A stretch of 64,000 nt of DNA, from positions 28,486,539 to 28,550,538 of the forward strand of contig OX463779.1 of the NCBI GenBank assembly GCA_949825025.1, given 5' to 3'. Made by a program: the position numbers and the translations under genes. Source of the DNA: Siphlonurus alternatus (lineage: Eukaryota; Arthropoda; Insecta; Ephemeroptera; Siphlonuridae). The notes under the pieces are model-generated. The model did not search any database and was not told where the DNA came from. It was given only the letters and a program-made list of their open reading frames with translations. Of this stretch, positions 26,546-44,200 are shown piece after piece; positions within the stretch are counted from its first letter, which is position 1, and the number at the start of each line of letters is the position of its first letter.

Positions 26546-29500
26546 TAAAAAATATTATAATATATGATACGCATTCCAGAGTTTTTTTATATGGTTGGTG
26601 GGAAATCTTACTTTAGACTCTATTATTAACATTTCTTTGTTGTCCCTAATAATGCGTGTGCATTGCAGCTATTGTGTGGCGGGAGGAATGTTGTATGGGG
26701 GCGTTTTGTATTGAGCCGGTCCGCCGGTAAGAGGAATGTGGGGGTCGGGTCAACCCCCACTTCCCCTCTCCCCCTCTATCTCACCTTTACTCTCTGTGTT
26801 TTGCTTATTGTATATTTTTTTTAAACGTATAATCATGCTTGGGGAGACTTCATTGTTGAATATAGTGCACGTCCGCTCTAAATCAAAATTTTGTCATTGT
26901 TCATATGTATTATAGCGTGGTTAATTTTATTTATTATTGCAAGCATCATGGAAACAATCTGATACGAATCACAGTATGTATGCAGTATATTGATTAGCTT
27001 TCACACAGGATGTTTATTTATATTTACATTTCTATTCAGTTTTATTAGATTTGAAACAGAGAGAGAAAGATAATAAAGATTTTTTAGGTAATTCCTAAAG
27101 ATTGAAAACTAAAATTTGAAAACTGCCAATTTAATTTTGAAGTTTTTATTTTCCCTCTTAAATTATTCAATTATATATTTAATATCAAATTTAAATAAAA
27201 CGTATTAGAAAGTATGCGAATACTATTATAATTTTATTAGCAAAATTATCCTTCAAAAATTTCTATTATATTGGTAGAGCTGTCGAGCTTATTTGAAATA
27301 GAATGTAAAAGTATTCGTGAACATTTTTGAGGCCAACATACCTTTATATATATATATTTTTTTTTTAGTACTAATAAAATTTAAATAAAATATAGTAATT
27401 GTAATATATTATACGCTTGGTCATCATTTTAATCTGATACCAAAATATTTTACGTTTGCATCGTTACTTCCAATTTAAAACAAATAATGCTTATACTGTA
27501 TTGTCACGTTTTAAAGGGATGATCATGAATTTTAATTTTATAGGAAATCTTAATTGATATAGATATTGTACGAGACATAACGTAATGCAAAAATAACACG
27601 TTATTTGTGTTTACAACTTTATTTTATTATTACAAAGATTACAATGCTGTTTTGATTCGGGAAGGAGAATTCTACAGTAAAAAATGAGCACTCTATAATG
27701 GTTTGTTTTACACCCCCAGTTCAAGGGTGGAGCCGATTAGTAGTTGACGTGTTTTCATACTCGCCTGCTCGCGCGTAGCTCTGGAGGGAAAAGTGTCACA
27801 CGAGCCTTAATTCTGATGACCCGAAAACCCACTTCCTCTACTCAGCTTCGTAACTCCTGCTGCTGCCATGTCTTTTGCATGTATTGCCAATTTCTAATTG
27901 ACGAGTTTTAGTAAATATCTTGATTGTTTTCTTTAATTTCTAAATGCTAGAAAGAGCATTCCAATAGCTATACATATACTATACACAACGTGCTATTCGT
28001 TTATGATTTAAGTCCTGTTGTTCTATAGATAAATAAAAATTATTGTGATTAGTATGGTTATTTAACTATTATTTGTTGTTGTTTCGTTCAAATCTAAATA
28101 TTATAGAAGATAATAGAAGCAAGTGTGCACAATAAAGAGAGTGAGAAAAAAAACGGAGCTCTCACCCCTGCTAACAGCGGAGCTGCAACCCCCAAACCCG
28201 CGCGCTGAAGCAGTTGCATACCTTCAGATGCTGCAGGCGCCATTCAAAATGGCGATAACCTAGCCATGATTTTGTAATTTTTTCATCTCCTAGACCATTT
28301 TACGATGAAAAAGGTTATTGCCAGGACGTACTAAACAATATCGATGGTTTAAAAGTGTGCAAAAATAATGCTCCTATTTACCTATTTCGTTTAACAAATG
28401 TTTAAAACAATATATTCCTAAACGGTGCATGTGTTAGATTGTTTATTCTCGTTTCTTTCTGTTGCAATCGTTAGCATATAAATTTCGACTAATATTTTGC
28501 TATTGAAATTATAATTGATGATGATTCCAACTTGGGAAAGCATGGCCGGATCAGTGTTTTTAAAATTTTAACGATATTGACAACAGCATTTCAAAAAATC
28601 GTTGAACAGAGACTAACAGCAGGTAAAGATCGAGGAAAAAAGACTCTAATATCGTCTTTAGAAACGATACAGATTCGATCGATCGATCAAAAATATAATA
28701 TGGGATACGTACTGTACCACATATTATTATATTAAATAAGTCACACGCATTGTATAAGCACGCACTGGCAAGTGGAAAAATACAAAGAAGATTTTTTCAA
28801 ATGCTGGCCACCAATCGAATTGTTTATCACGCTTAGAACTGCTTGACTTAAATGATATAAAAAACTGATCAACATATAATATACTGTAAATCTCAGCTTT
28901 AGAAAAAAAAATTACATGAATTATAAGAAATATATATAAAAAAAAATAGTTATACATGACATTTTTTTATATATACATGGTGTTGACAGTATAGGCAAGT
29001 TAGCAGTCCTACTTTATGTTACTACCTTGCTGAGCATACGATCAATAAATAAAGCAAGTGGTTTTGAGATCGCTAAAAGCCCTGCCGGAACGCCGCCGTC
29101 AGTGAATGTGTTGGTGTTATCAATGAATGAGTGGCTATAGCGTCTTCGAGTTGAAAGCGTTCCGCCGTGCTGAGGCGGCGCGCGGCGTGCAATTTCCATG
29201 CTAATGTTCAGACCGGAGACATGAATAGAGACGTGCAAATTAATTCGAGTTAAATAGAAGAAGTTTCGGCGTCTTTTATTATTAGATGTTATTTTTTTTA
29301 TATACGGTATAATATACATGATGTTCTTTTATATGTTGGTATTTTAAATTAAACTTAATATTGCTTCTGTTTTTGTATCGTACTAATTTTTTATTATATA
29401 GAAGTTTGACCGGATATGAAAGTAAATAGGATATGATGTAATATAAATTTGCATACTGTATTTATTATAATATAATTGACTTTTGTATTGATATTTTAGA

Positions 29501-31080
29501 TATTGTTATTTTGCAATGAAAATAAACAATCACATGCCATGCAGTTCATGCACATTGGCGGTTAGGTGCAAGAATGGGCTTGCCTAAACCTCGCCGCAAT
29601 AAAGATATTTTCTATTCTATTCTATTCTATTCTATTCTATTCTATTCTATTCTATTCTATTCTATTCTATTCTATTCTATTCTATTCTATTCTATTCTAT
29701 TCTATTCTATTCTATTCTATTCTATTCTATTCTATTCTATTCTATTCTATTCTATAATCGTTTTTGAGAGGAAAATTAAGTTTATTCCAAAACTAACAAT
29801 TTCAAGTGCGCACATTAATAGGTATTAAAATGATCACGCGTGAACTGGATGCGTAACAGCGAATTTAATTTTTATTATTGTTTTTCTTAAATCTCCAAAA
29901 TTTGCAAATTGCTTTGTTTCTTGGAGCTGCAGCTCCAACATAACATGTTATTTTAGGCAGGGGTACAAGTCGAGCTCTCACAACTTGCATGTAGATGCAT
30001 CATTATTAATTACTCACATTTTAATTATATAATTACATAATACTAACGTGAAGTTATTTGCCACAATTTTTTTCATTTCTTAATCTATTTTACAACAAAA
30101 ATTAATTTATAACATCACGTACAGATACAACAGAAAATTTCAATATCACAAAGACTCTTCCATTCTTGCGTGCAATGTAAAATGTTAAGTTCGCAATTAA
30201 CTTTCTTTGTAACAAAATATGCTTAACTTTTATTTTTTTATTATTTACGAAGCTATCAATAAATATGGCAAGACCTCACAAGTATCAACGTGTTTGTGGA
30301 GACTTCAATTAATGAAATTAACGCAAAGTAATATTATTTGCTCTAATAATATTATTTTTATAAGGGCATAAGAAAAGAATATATTATTTTTATTGTGAAA
30401 ATAAAATAATCAAATGAGACTTTTTATTTTTAAATAAGGTATAAATAGAAAACAAATTATCTTAAATTAAAAATTTTCATATTTATAACAATGATTGATT
30501 ATATAATCATACTTTGCTTCTAATATATGTCACTTCATCCAGGTGCTAATTAGTGATTATTTTAAATTCATGTTACAGAATAATGCAGCGTAAACAAATA
30601 AATGAAATGTCCCTTGTAAAAGTGCAAGGTAGCAAAATTAAAAAAAAAAACTGCCTTGTCATTCCTCGATCCAGTTCACTCCCATCGACTCAAGAAGGTC
30701 AGGCCATCATCCCATAAGCGCACATTTGTGCAGAAGCATCGTTCATGCTGTCCAAAAATGTACTTTAATTCCATAGATCAAATTTAGTATAAACGGCACA
30801 TAAAATAAATTATGCAATAATACACACAAAGTGACACAAAACAGTTCATACTGTACAATACATATTTATAAGCTTTCAAGAATAATAATAATATATATAA
30901 ATTAAAATCTTTTAAAGATTTTTATCTTCGTGATGGCTAATAACTACTAATAAGTGTTAAATAATTAAATCTTAATCAATATATAAACTAAATAATAGTG
31001 TAATAAAATTTATAAGATGGTATATAATATATTATTTTGAAAATAAAAATTAATGGAGCATCTCTCTATCATTAGGTTTA
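26546..31080. other. Intergenic or 5' intron, no gene supported
   Basis: A+T-rich non-coding DNA with short GC-richer islands around 27720-27870, 28150-28265 and 29060-29220, and the TTCTA repeat. Confidence 0.5.
29609..29754 (+). repeat. (TTCTA)n pentanucleotide repeat
   Basis: About 29 perfect copies of TTCTA/TCTAT. The apparent open frames across it (repeating YSILF) are artefacts. Confidence 0.98.
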
Positions 31081-31545
31081 ATACAATCCAATTAGTGATT
31101 ACGCACCCACCCTTGGCTTGGCACCATCAGGCGGGAAATAAGGTGCGACGACGTTGGAGAGTTTGAACGTTGCGTCGTTGTCTTGCTTGCTTGTACGGCG
31201 GACCAGCACAGAGATGGAGGATCGCTCGCTGGCTTGCGAAGGTCGACAGCATTCCTGCATCCCAAAGGAGCAGTCAGGAGAGCAAGAGAGAGAAGAAGGG
31301 GGGTGGGGAGAGATGCGATGGCGTGGGCCAACAGCCAAGCATCAGGCAGCAGGCGTGCTAGGTGAAGATCTCGCGGTGGCGGCCGAGAAGGAATGTGCCA
31401 GCCGCGAGGACCATCATTGTACCCCCTCCGCCAGTCTGGCGATTGAGCCTGCATGCCCATACTTTCCTCATGCTCCGAGCAGAACATCATCGCTGCTACG
31501 GCCTTTAGGTTCATCGTTACCTTTACGACTTTCATATTATTAAAA
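31081..31545. other. GC-rich island of unknown role
   Basis: About 460 bp of CpG-containing, G+C-rich sequence in A+T-rich surroundings, open in several frames on both strands without a recognisable product. It may be a regulatory island or a non-coding exon. Confidence 0.35.
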
Positions 31546-36053
<4,508 letters not shown>

Positions 36054-36096
36054 CAGGCGGGGCGTGTCGCGTGGATGATGTAGTTGCGGCGGAAGG

Positions 36097-37633
36097 ATGC
36101 GGCGCGCCAGCAGCGCCGCGAGGACGTCTCCCTCGCATGCAACTCTGCACGCGGGGGGCGGGCCCGTGGAGCAGTGCCGCGTGCCCCTCGCCGCGCCCTC
36201 GCTCCGCTACGTCGCAGTGCAGCTCGTCACCAACCAGCCGCTCTTCTTCGTTGTCGAGGTGAGTTGCACGAGACACAAATCAATATGAGAATCAAGCCCT
36301 TGCTTTTGAAGGATCAGCAAGGGTTGCCATTTATTTTAGCCTTTTTTGGGTACATCTACTTACTAATTACCATATAATATATATATTATATGTAATTACA
36401 TACTACTTTGAAACTCCGAACCTTCCGAAACCCTAACTTGAGCGTTTCGCGGGCTCTTCCAGAACGGGGGCGGCCACGGCCTTGCAATCCATCCCGGCAT
36501 TTGCCTGTGACTGAGGGAAACGTGGAAACCTCAGCCAGGATGGACGCTACAGCTTTTGTCAATGAACCGGAAGTACAATGGTCCAAAGCCAGGGGAACCA
36601 CATAGTGGAAAAGCGCAACGATTGGGTGGGAAACGTGTTTTTTGTTGAAAATGGTCACCCATCCAACTACTAACCATGCTCGGCGTTGCTTGACTTCGGT
36701 GATCTGACGAGACCCGGTCAAGCGCACTGCGCCAGGTACACCTCCCACTGCAATTGTATTATTGTAAATCCCAAGAGTTTAGAAAACCCGTATTCGGGGA
36801 ACGTCACTTTTCGCATGGCATATATATAGATACATTTACGGCAAAAGTAATTTTATTATGGCAAAAGTTAAAGAAAATCCATAAACGTATTATTTCTCTT
36901 ATTCAAAGAACCGCAATTTTTATTTAATGGCCGCAGTTTAATGACATTGCTTAGTCATAAAAAAATATTCGTAATATCCATAACATTTATTTTTATCAAT
37001 ATAATCAAGATTGCAGTACGGACGTGTACGTGTGGTTTTGTTTGCTTCATTTTACGTCACTTGGGCATATCACATATATACAGGAAGTATATAATAACAT
37101 CGCAATATCACCATATCAACTACAGGAACTGATTCTTTGTGCAGTTATTCGAGATAAAAAATAAAATAAAAAAATCCAAGTTGAATACATTGAAATGAAT
37201 GTTATCTTCTATATAAACTATTTTATCTGGCTTACGTAAACAGTGCTCTGGTGTATAAGATCAAAGTTTTGTTCCACATTGCTAGAGATTACCACCACCA
37301 TCACGGAATGTTTATCGCATGAATCACTCGGATTGCTTGCTCCAGGGAAGAAAGCTCTGTAGCGTTTATTATATTACGTAATAATCATAACACGTCTGAA
37401 GTGCTGCTGCTGAGGTGACACTAAAACAATCGATATGCAAATGAAGTTGCAAGGGCGTTAATTTCTCATTGTCTTGACAAAGTTACATAAAATTAAAGTT
37501 ATTGTGTCTAACAATTTTTTTATTTGTTTGGACAGTAGGAGTGAATGGTATATATTATAGTGGAAATAATATTCCTTTGTTAATGGTCCAATTAATTGAT
37601 TTAACATCATCAGACATGACTGTGTCGATCGCT

Positions 37634-37664
<31 letters not shown>

Positions 37665-38151
37665 ACTTCCTTCACCATTTTTGGATTCGAGCTTGTTTCG
37701 CATCATCATTTCTCACGATAATTTAATAATTGTATACACAATCAATTCTTTTTTATAAAGTGGACGATCGCGTGCGTTCTATAAAATATAATATACAACA
37801 ATTTCTCTTCTTCCATTGTATTTATTATAATTTAATTTCAATTTTTAATCATGGCACAGCATTTTATTATAGTCTGTATATACTGACTAGATAATATAAT
37901 TATGATAATATACTGTCATATAAAATAAAATTATTAACATTAATTCTTAATTCTATACATAATAACTTTAATTAATCATTGTATTAAAATGAAACAAATG
38001 CAAACTAATAGTACAGGTGACAATAAAACAATGTTATAAGACTAGATAATTAATTATATACGCGTGTATTATATACTCTATATTATTATACTCGTATAGT
38101 TAATATAATATGGAGCTGACAATAAGTATACACTATAGTATATTAATTAAT

Positions 38152-38214
<63 letters not shown>

Positions 38215-41200
38215 TTTTATTTATTTATTAAATCTTTCATAGGCTGAAAATACAATAAAAGATAGAAACATGTGAGCCTATGGGGCAAATAGAAACGGCT
38301 GCAGAAACAACCAAATCACCATATAGTGTCTATTCACCTAATTAAACAAGAACATGGAAAAGCAGAAATATATACAAAAATAAAACCAATAAGAAGCATT
38401 ATACAATAAATATTTATTTTTTTAACACAAATATTTTTTAAGCCACATAATTTAATTATTATGTATGTACATTATATGTCATAATAATTAGCTTATTTTT
38501 GTAGCAATTATAATGTTATATTATATAATGATGATTTTGCACGATTTCTTGTTGCATTTTTATACGAATATTTATCAAATGGTATAATCTATATAATTTA
38601 TTAAATTTAATAATATATAGCTATAAACGAAAATCATGTATCAGTTTTGCTTCGCTGTATGAGAGTGACAAGAGCAACGCATATACGAAAGTAGTAATTA
38701 AAGTTTATTTTTAAGGCTCTATGATTTTGGAAATTTAGTATAAAACTTTGCCCGATGACCTTCATGAAAGTTATAAAATTTGCATTTTTTACACACTGAT
38801 TAGTGTTAAATTATATCATCCTATACATTTCACAGGGTGCTATAATTATTCTGTATAATTTATATGTACTGTACATACGTATGTATATACTGTTTGTTAT
38901 ACATTACAACAAAGTAACACATGATAATTTTTATTTTGTACTCTCAGCTCATTTTCCACTTTTTTTTTATATTGGAACTCGACATTGAAACTTGATTCTC
39001 GTATAGTGTTATGTGGGTTTGCTGATGCTAGCAGTCGCTTTCGCCACGTCGAGTGCATGGTTTGTTTGGTGGGCGCGGCGAGAGCGGGTGACACCGTCGC
39101 GACCCGAGAGTGTCGTCACCCGTTGACACTTTGCGTCCCGGCGGTGCTTGCTTATAGACACACGGTGGGCCGCGGGAGCTCCTTGTGACGTCACAATCGC
39201 GTTATAGCGGGAAAGTTTATAGGTAAACAGAACGGAATCTCGACCTTGTATAAAGGGAATGTAAGGTCGATTATCTTTTGCTGTTTACCTATCGATGTAT
39301 ATGACCTTCTTCGCTATAAGGCTATATCGAAGGAAATATGTCATTTTTTTATTATATTGTATATAAGATAATGATTATATATAAAATAATATAAACAAAT
39401 AAATCAATAATTAATTATTGAATATTGAAAGTTGATGTATACAATATAGTAATTGTTACTCATGATTCATTTTATAATTATTTTTTGTTGAGGTTTACAA
39501 AATTAAATTATTATTTATAAATGGTTCTTGCCTTCTTGGTAATTAAAGTTTTTTTTATTTATGTTGATATTTATAATGTATAAATTTTACATTCAATTAT
39601 CATTGCAAACTTTCGTTACAAGCATGGCTGTTCATTGACATATATGATCACGTAGCCATTATTGCTTATTGTCTCTCTATATATTACAAATTGCAAACAA
39701 AGATACGTACGTTTCTTTTTTTATCAAACAATGCATTCTTTTGTTTTGTGCAAGGACAAATTGTGCAAACTATATTTCCATACATGTTATTGGCATTTGA
39801 GCCTATGCGCCCTATAATAAACATTTGAGACTATAATTAGATGCAAAAATCTGCTTATTATAAGCTATGGTGATTATTTTTCAGGTTAAAAAAAAAATCA
39901 GAACTTGTAATATTATACCTATTAATATAAAAAATGCAGTTGTCTGCTTTTTTCATTTAACTCATATATATATTTATGTGAGCTCACTTAAAACTATATT
40001 TCATGTAAATATAATAAGATTTTTTTAATGTAAATACTTGACTTCTTCAAATTAATGATGACGTCATCACAAAGTTAGCCAAACCGTGTAGTATATGTTA
40101 TAAGTCCTGCTGCTGTCAAGGTATGCGAACTCGCGCTCTCCTTGTGACGTCATGAAAAACGCGGAAGCCAACGCGGTGGCCGCTGCGTTATTGCGGCAAA
40201 CGGTGTGGAGGCCTCTCCAGTGTAAATGGAGGAGGAGGAAGGTTGGTTATTTGGCTTTTACCGCGGTGGGAGAAGAAACTGCTAAGGTATTTACTAAAAG
40301 CCTATGCAGCGCAGGTGACGTATTTAACATACCTCATAGCTACAAGGACGTTATACTAGGACGCGCAGAAGGACATTACAGAAAACATCATTATATTTTT
40401 TTGTTCTATTGTTTTTATCCAATGAGAAAAGTTGTTTTAAAATTACTTCTTCTTCTTCTTAAGTTGACACCATCATGCAATAATATATAACAATAATAAT
40501 AATAATAACCAACCGCGAGTTTCTTTTCGCTTGAAGCAATTTTATGTTGTAAGTTTTTGAAGAAGATGTCGAATGATTCATGCAAGAAATATCATGGTAT
40601 TTGAACGTTTGAACGCGAGCTAAGCTCCCACTAGATAGCCCAAGTTATAGATATATAATATACAACACAACAAGAGATGATATATAGCTCTCGGGTAAAA
40701 CTACCAACAGAAAAAAAAACAAAAAAACACGCTATATATACAGTAAAAAATTATATTTTAAAAATGTTGAACACGTAAGTCATCCGAGACTGATATATAT
40801 AAATGCTACAGGCTAAATATTATTTCGATTCAAAGTGTGTCGAATGTATAAAATGATTATTATACTATCTCTACTTTAATGACGTATATGCTGTAAAAAG
40901 AAATGAATGCAATACAGTAAGATATATATTAATACATACACACAAAGGTATTATGTAATATATATAGCAAAAGTTCCAACGTGAAAAAAATTATTAAACG
41001 GAGGCTTTAAAGTTCTGTTGTTAGGCTAACTTTATTGATTGTCTTTTTTTATTGCAAGCATTTAAGTCTCCTAATGTAGAAAAAGTTGCAGAGATTTCAG
41101 GGGTTCCGTTGTTTCGTTCTCATCTGATTTATCTTGCCTGCATAATTATAACCTGCATTGAATATACTTGCTTAGGGTGTAGTCCGTATTATGTTCTGAA

Positions 41201-44200
41201 CGTTCGGAACCTTCGATTTGGCGTCCCGTAATTATGTTCTGAATGTTCAGAACCATTTCCGAGGTTACCCGAAGTGAGTCAGCTGACTTCAAAAAAGAGG
41301 TTCCGAGTGTTGCGAACTTTTCCTCCGAACCATCGGAACTAGAGTCAGCTGATCACAATTTTTTGGGGGAAATTTGAAAAGTACGTTAACAAACCTGTGC
41401 AACCTACGTGTTAACTGTTTGATTTGAGGTAAATCTTTGCTTAATTGGTGATCAATAACTGTTACGTGAGTTTTATGTTAAAATTTCTGAAGCCAGTGAA
41501 CAGTTCTCTCTTTTTCGTATTTTTTTTTTAAACTGATGCGTATTACCGCGAAAAAGATGTTCTTAAAGTGGTCCGTTATACGATGTTCTGAAGTCAATGT
41601 TTTTGTTCAGAGTCGGTCCGTAATCACTCATATGTTCTGAACGTTCGGAACATAATACGGACTACACCCTTAGTTATACTCATGATTTTCCGTCAAAATT
41701 TATTGTGTACAATTGACTCTTTTGGAATTAAAAATTATTTCAATTAATATCAAGGTGTTATTACGCTGACGGTGCATAATTTTGCTGAATTTGCTTGCCA
41801 CATCACAATGGATATTAGAGCACTTGATTTTTATTGTACAATTTGTGTAGGAATATATATATTGAGCGCGATTCACGAAGCAGTTAGCCAGGTTTCTAAC
41901 CACGTTTAGCTTAACCACGTTTAACTAGGTGCTTTAACACGTAAAACAGGTATAGTTAAACGTGGTTAAGCTAACCGTGGTTAGAAACCTGGCTAACTGC
42001 GTAGTGAATCGCGCCCATTAACACCAAATTTTAAAAATATAGAATTCAAAATAAGATTCTAAAATATTTTTCAAAATAAGATTCTAAAATATTTGTAACA
42101 AAATTAAATTAGCAGTAATTAATTTAGCTCGACGATATTATAAGGCACAATTAATTCAATCGTATTGGTATTATTAATGATACATTTTTATTTGAGATGC
42201 CATGGCAGATTAGAAAACTTAGCAAAGATCCTAAATAAAACCTGTCCTTAATACGTCCGATGTTTGTTTGTTTCAGGCAAAATCTCGAGTGAAAGAGCTG
42301 CGCGCGCAGGCATGCAGACACCTCGCGGGGATGGGGATGCTCGCGTCTGAGCTCCTCGGCCTTGCCGTCATGCAGGGTGAGTACCTTCCAATGACGAATA
42401 AAGGTCTACATTCCCGATCAGAGAGCACCATTTACACCTCTATAGGCACCACGAACTTTACTCCTACCTTGATTGTAGGCATTAATTATCACGCAGTCTA
42501 TGGAGACGTAAAGAATCAAAACTCTTTACATCCAAATCTTCTTAATTTTCCAAAATTGCATCTCTTTGTCTATTAGTTAGGGAATTAATGGCAAAAATTG
42601 CGCTATTGGTGATACCGGGCTGAAATTTTCAGTACTTGCTAATAACATCATTTGCATCAACTTTTTTGGCGGATCCCAAAAAAAAGTGTCATACCGTGAC
42701 CTTGAGTGACCTTTGAACTTTGACCTCCGATTGATTTACGTTTGATTTTTTTACAAGGAATCTAAGGCAGATACAAAAAAAATTGTCATTAGCAAATATG
42801 TTTGTACTAACACGGAGAGTAATTAGCAATTTTTGGAAAAGACCTAAGTCCATAAAAAACAAAATGGCGGCCGATGAAACTTTTATTGACCTCTTTTTTG
42901 GCAGCTTTCTTGCTTATTTTAACCAAGCTAGCAAACTTTTTAGCTTAAAATAGCAACTATCAATTGTCTACTATCATTACGATTAAAGAAAATCATAATG
43001 CTTGTTGATAAGAGAATAATAACTCGAGATATTGTAATTTCTACCGTAAAATGAGCACTTATTCCCTATGCTATTATAATACGTTTTTTTACCAAAATCC
43101 ATACTTTTTGTGACAAAAGCATTAAACATACAGAAATGATTAATTGCATCATAAAAACCTTAAAAAATACTGTACCCTAAAATTTTGAACCACCCTTTGA
43201 CCCCTGGTGACCTTTCAAAATGGCGGATGTGGAGAACAGGAAAGTATTATTTTCTGGCAAACCAAAGGTCGGGATAAAGATATATTCCGCAGAAAAGATG
43301 CTTAGATGGTTGCAATTATTTAAAAAGGGTCCCTAATTGTTTTCAAAGTGCAATATTACCAAATATAGTACCCCTAGAGACCTAAATTTTATTTGACTTT
43401 TTTTCAGTTAAAATCGTATAAAATCCATGCTTTCTGAAAGTGGAGCTTCTAATTTTCAAGCATGATTAATTAATTGGGGTCACGAGAACCAAAAAAATAA
43501 GAACCCCCCTCTCCTCCCCTCGACCCCCCCCCCCCAAAAATTGAAACATTTTACGCCTCCTGCCCAGGGTTCTTTAATCCATGATTGACTCGGGGAATTA
43601 TATTATATTTTTTTAGGCCATAGTCAATTCATTGAAGTAATTGCAGTTAGTAACCATTTGTATATAGTATACGTATTTCTACTAAATAAAAATTAAAACT
43701 AAGAGTAATTTTAAGAAAGAGTGTCCCTAATTAAAAAAAAAGATGGGTTTCCAAGTCTTCCTAAAATCTGAGTAATCTATTTCTCGATAAACAAGCATAT
43801 ATGAATCACAACCTTCTTTACTCTTTAAGATACCAACATATAATTAAGCCTCCACCCCCCCCTCTCCCCTATGTACATCGCCCCCCTAAATTGACTTTAC
43901 AGAACATAAAAGCACCTCTGTCCTCTTCCATTATATTAAAAAACTCTACTGGATCACCGTTCTTGCTAATCATATGTTATCAACTAAAGGTTACACTGTA
44001 TACATACGAATATATAATCAATGACAATAATAAAACTATATAAATCTTACTGTCTTAGTCAAATTATAAGTGCATTACAATTAATTTTTATACTTAAATA
44101 TATTGTAATTCTTTACTGGTACGGGGGGAAATACCTAGAGGGACATATATCCCACTTATTGGGTTATTACCAAAATGCAAGTTGTCTCATAATTAACTCC

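Larger units (their letters stand above)
36746..41171. other. Expanded intron 1, middle part
   Basis: Non-coding. It holds a TTTA repeat, GC-rich islands at about 39020-39200 and 40090-40280, three CRE octamers, and an imperfect hairpin at 39216-39292 (ATAGGTAAACAG...CTGTTTACCTAT). Confidence 0.6.

Noticed and set aside
29566..29828. Frames of repeating YSILF
   Set aside because: Translation of the TTCTA repeat.
31092..31543. Frames on both strands in the GC-rich island
   Set aside because: Several frames are open at once because stop codons are rare in GC-rich DNA. No conserved motif or splice context.
36386..36748. 120-codon frame on the - strand
   Set aside because: Reads through the 5S-derived SINE.
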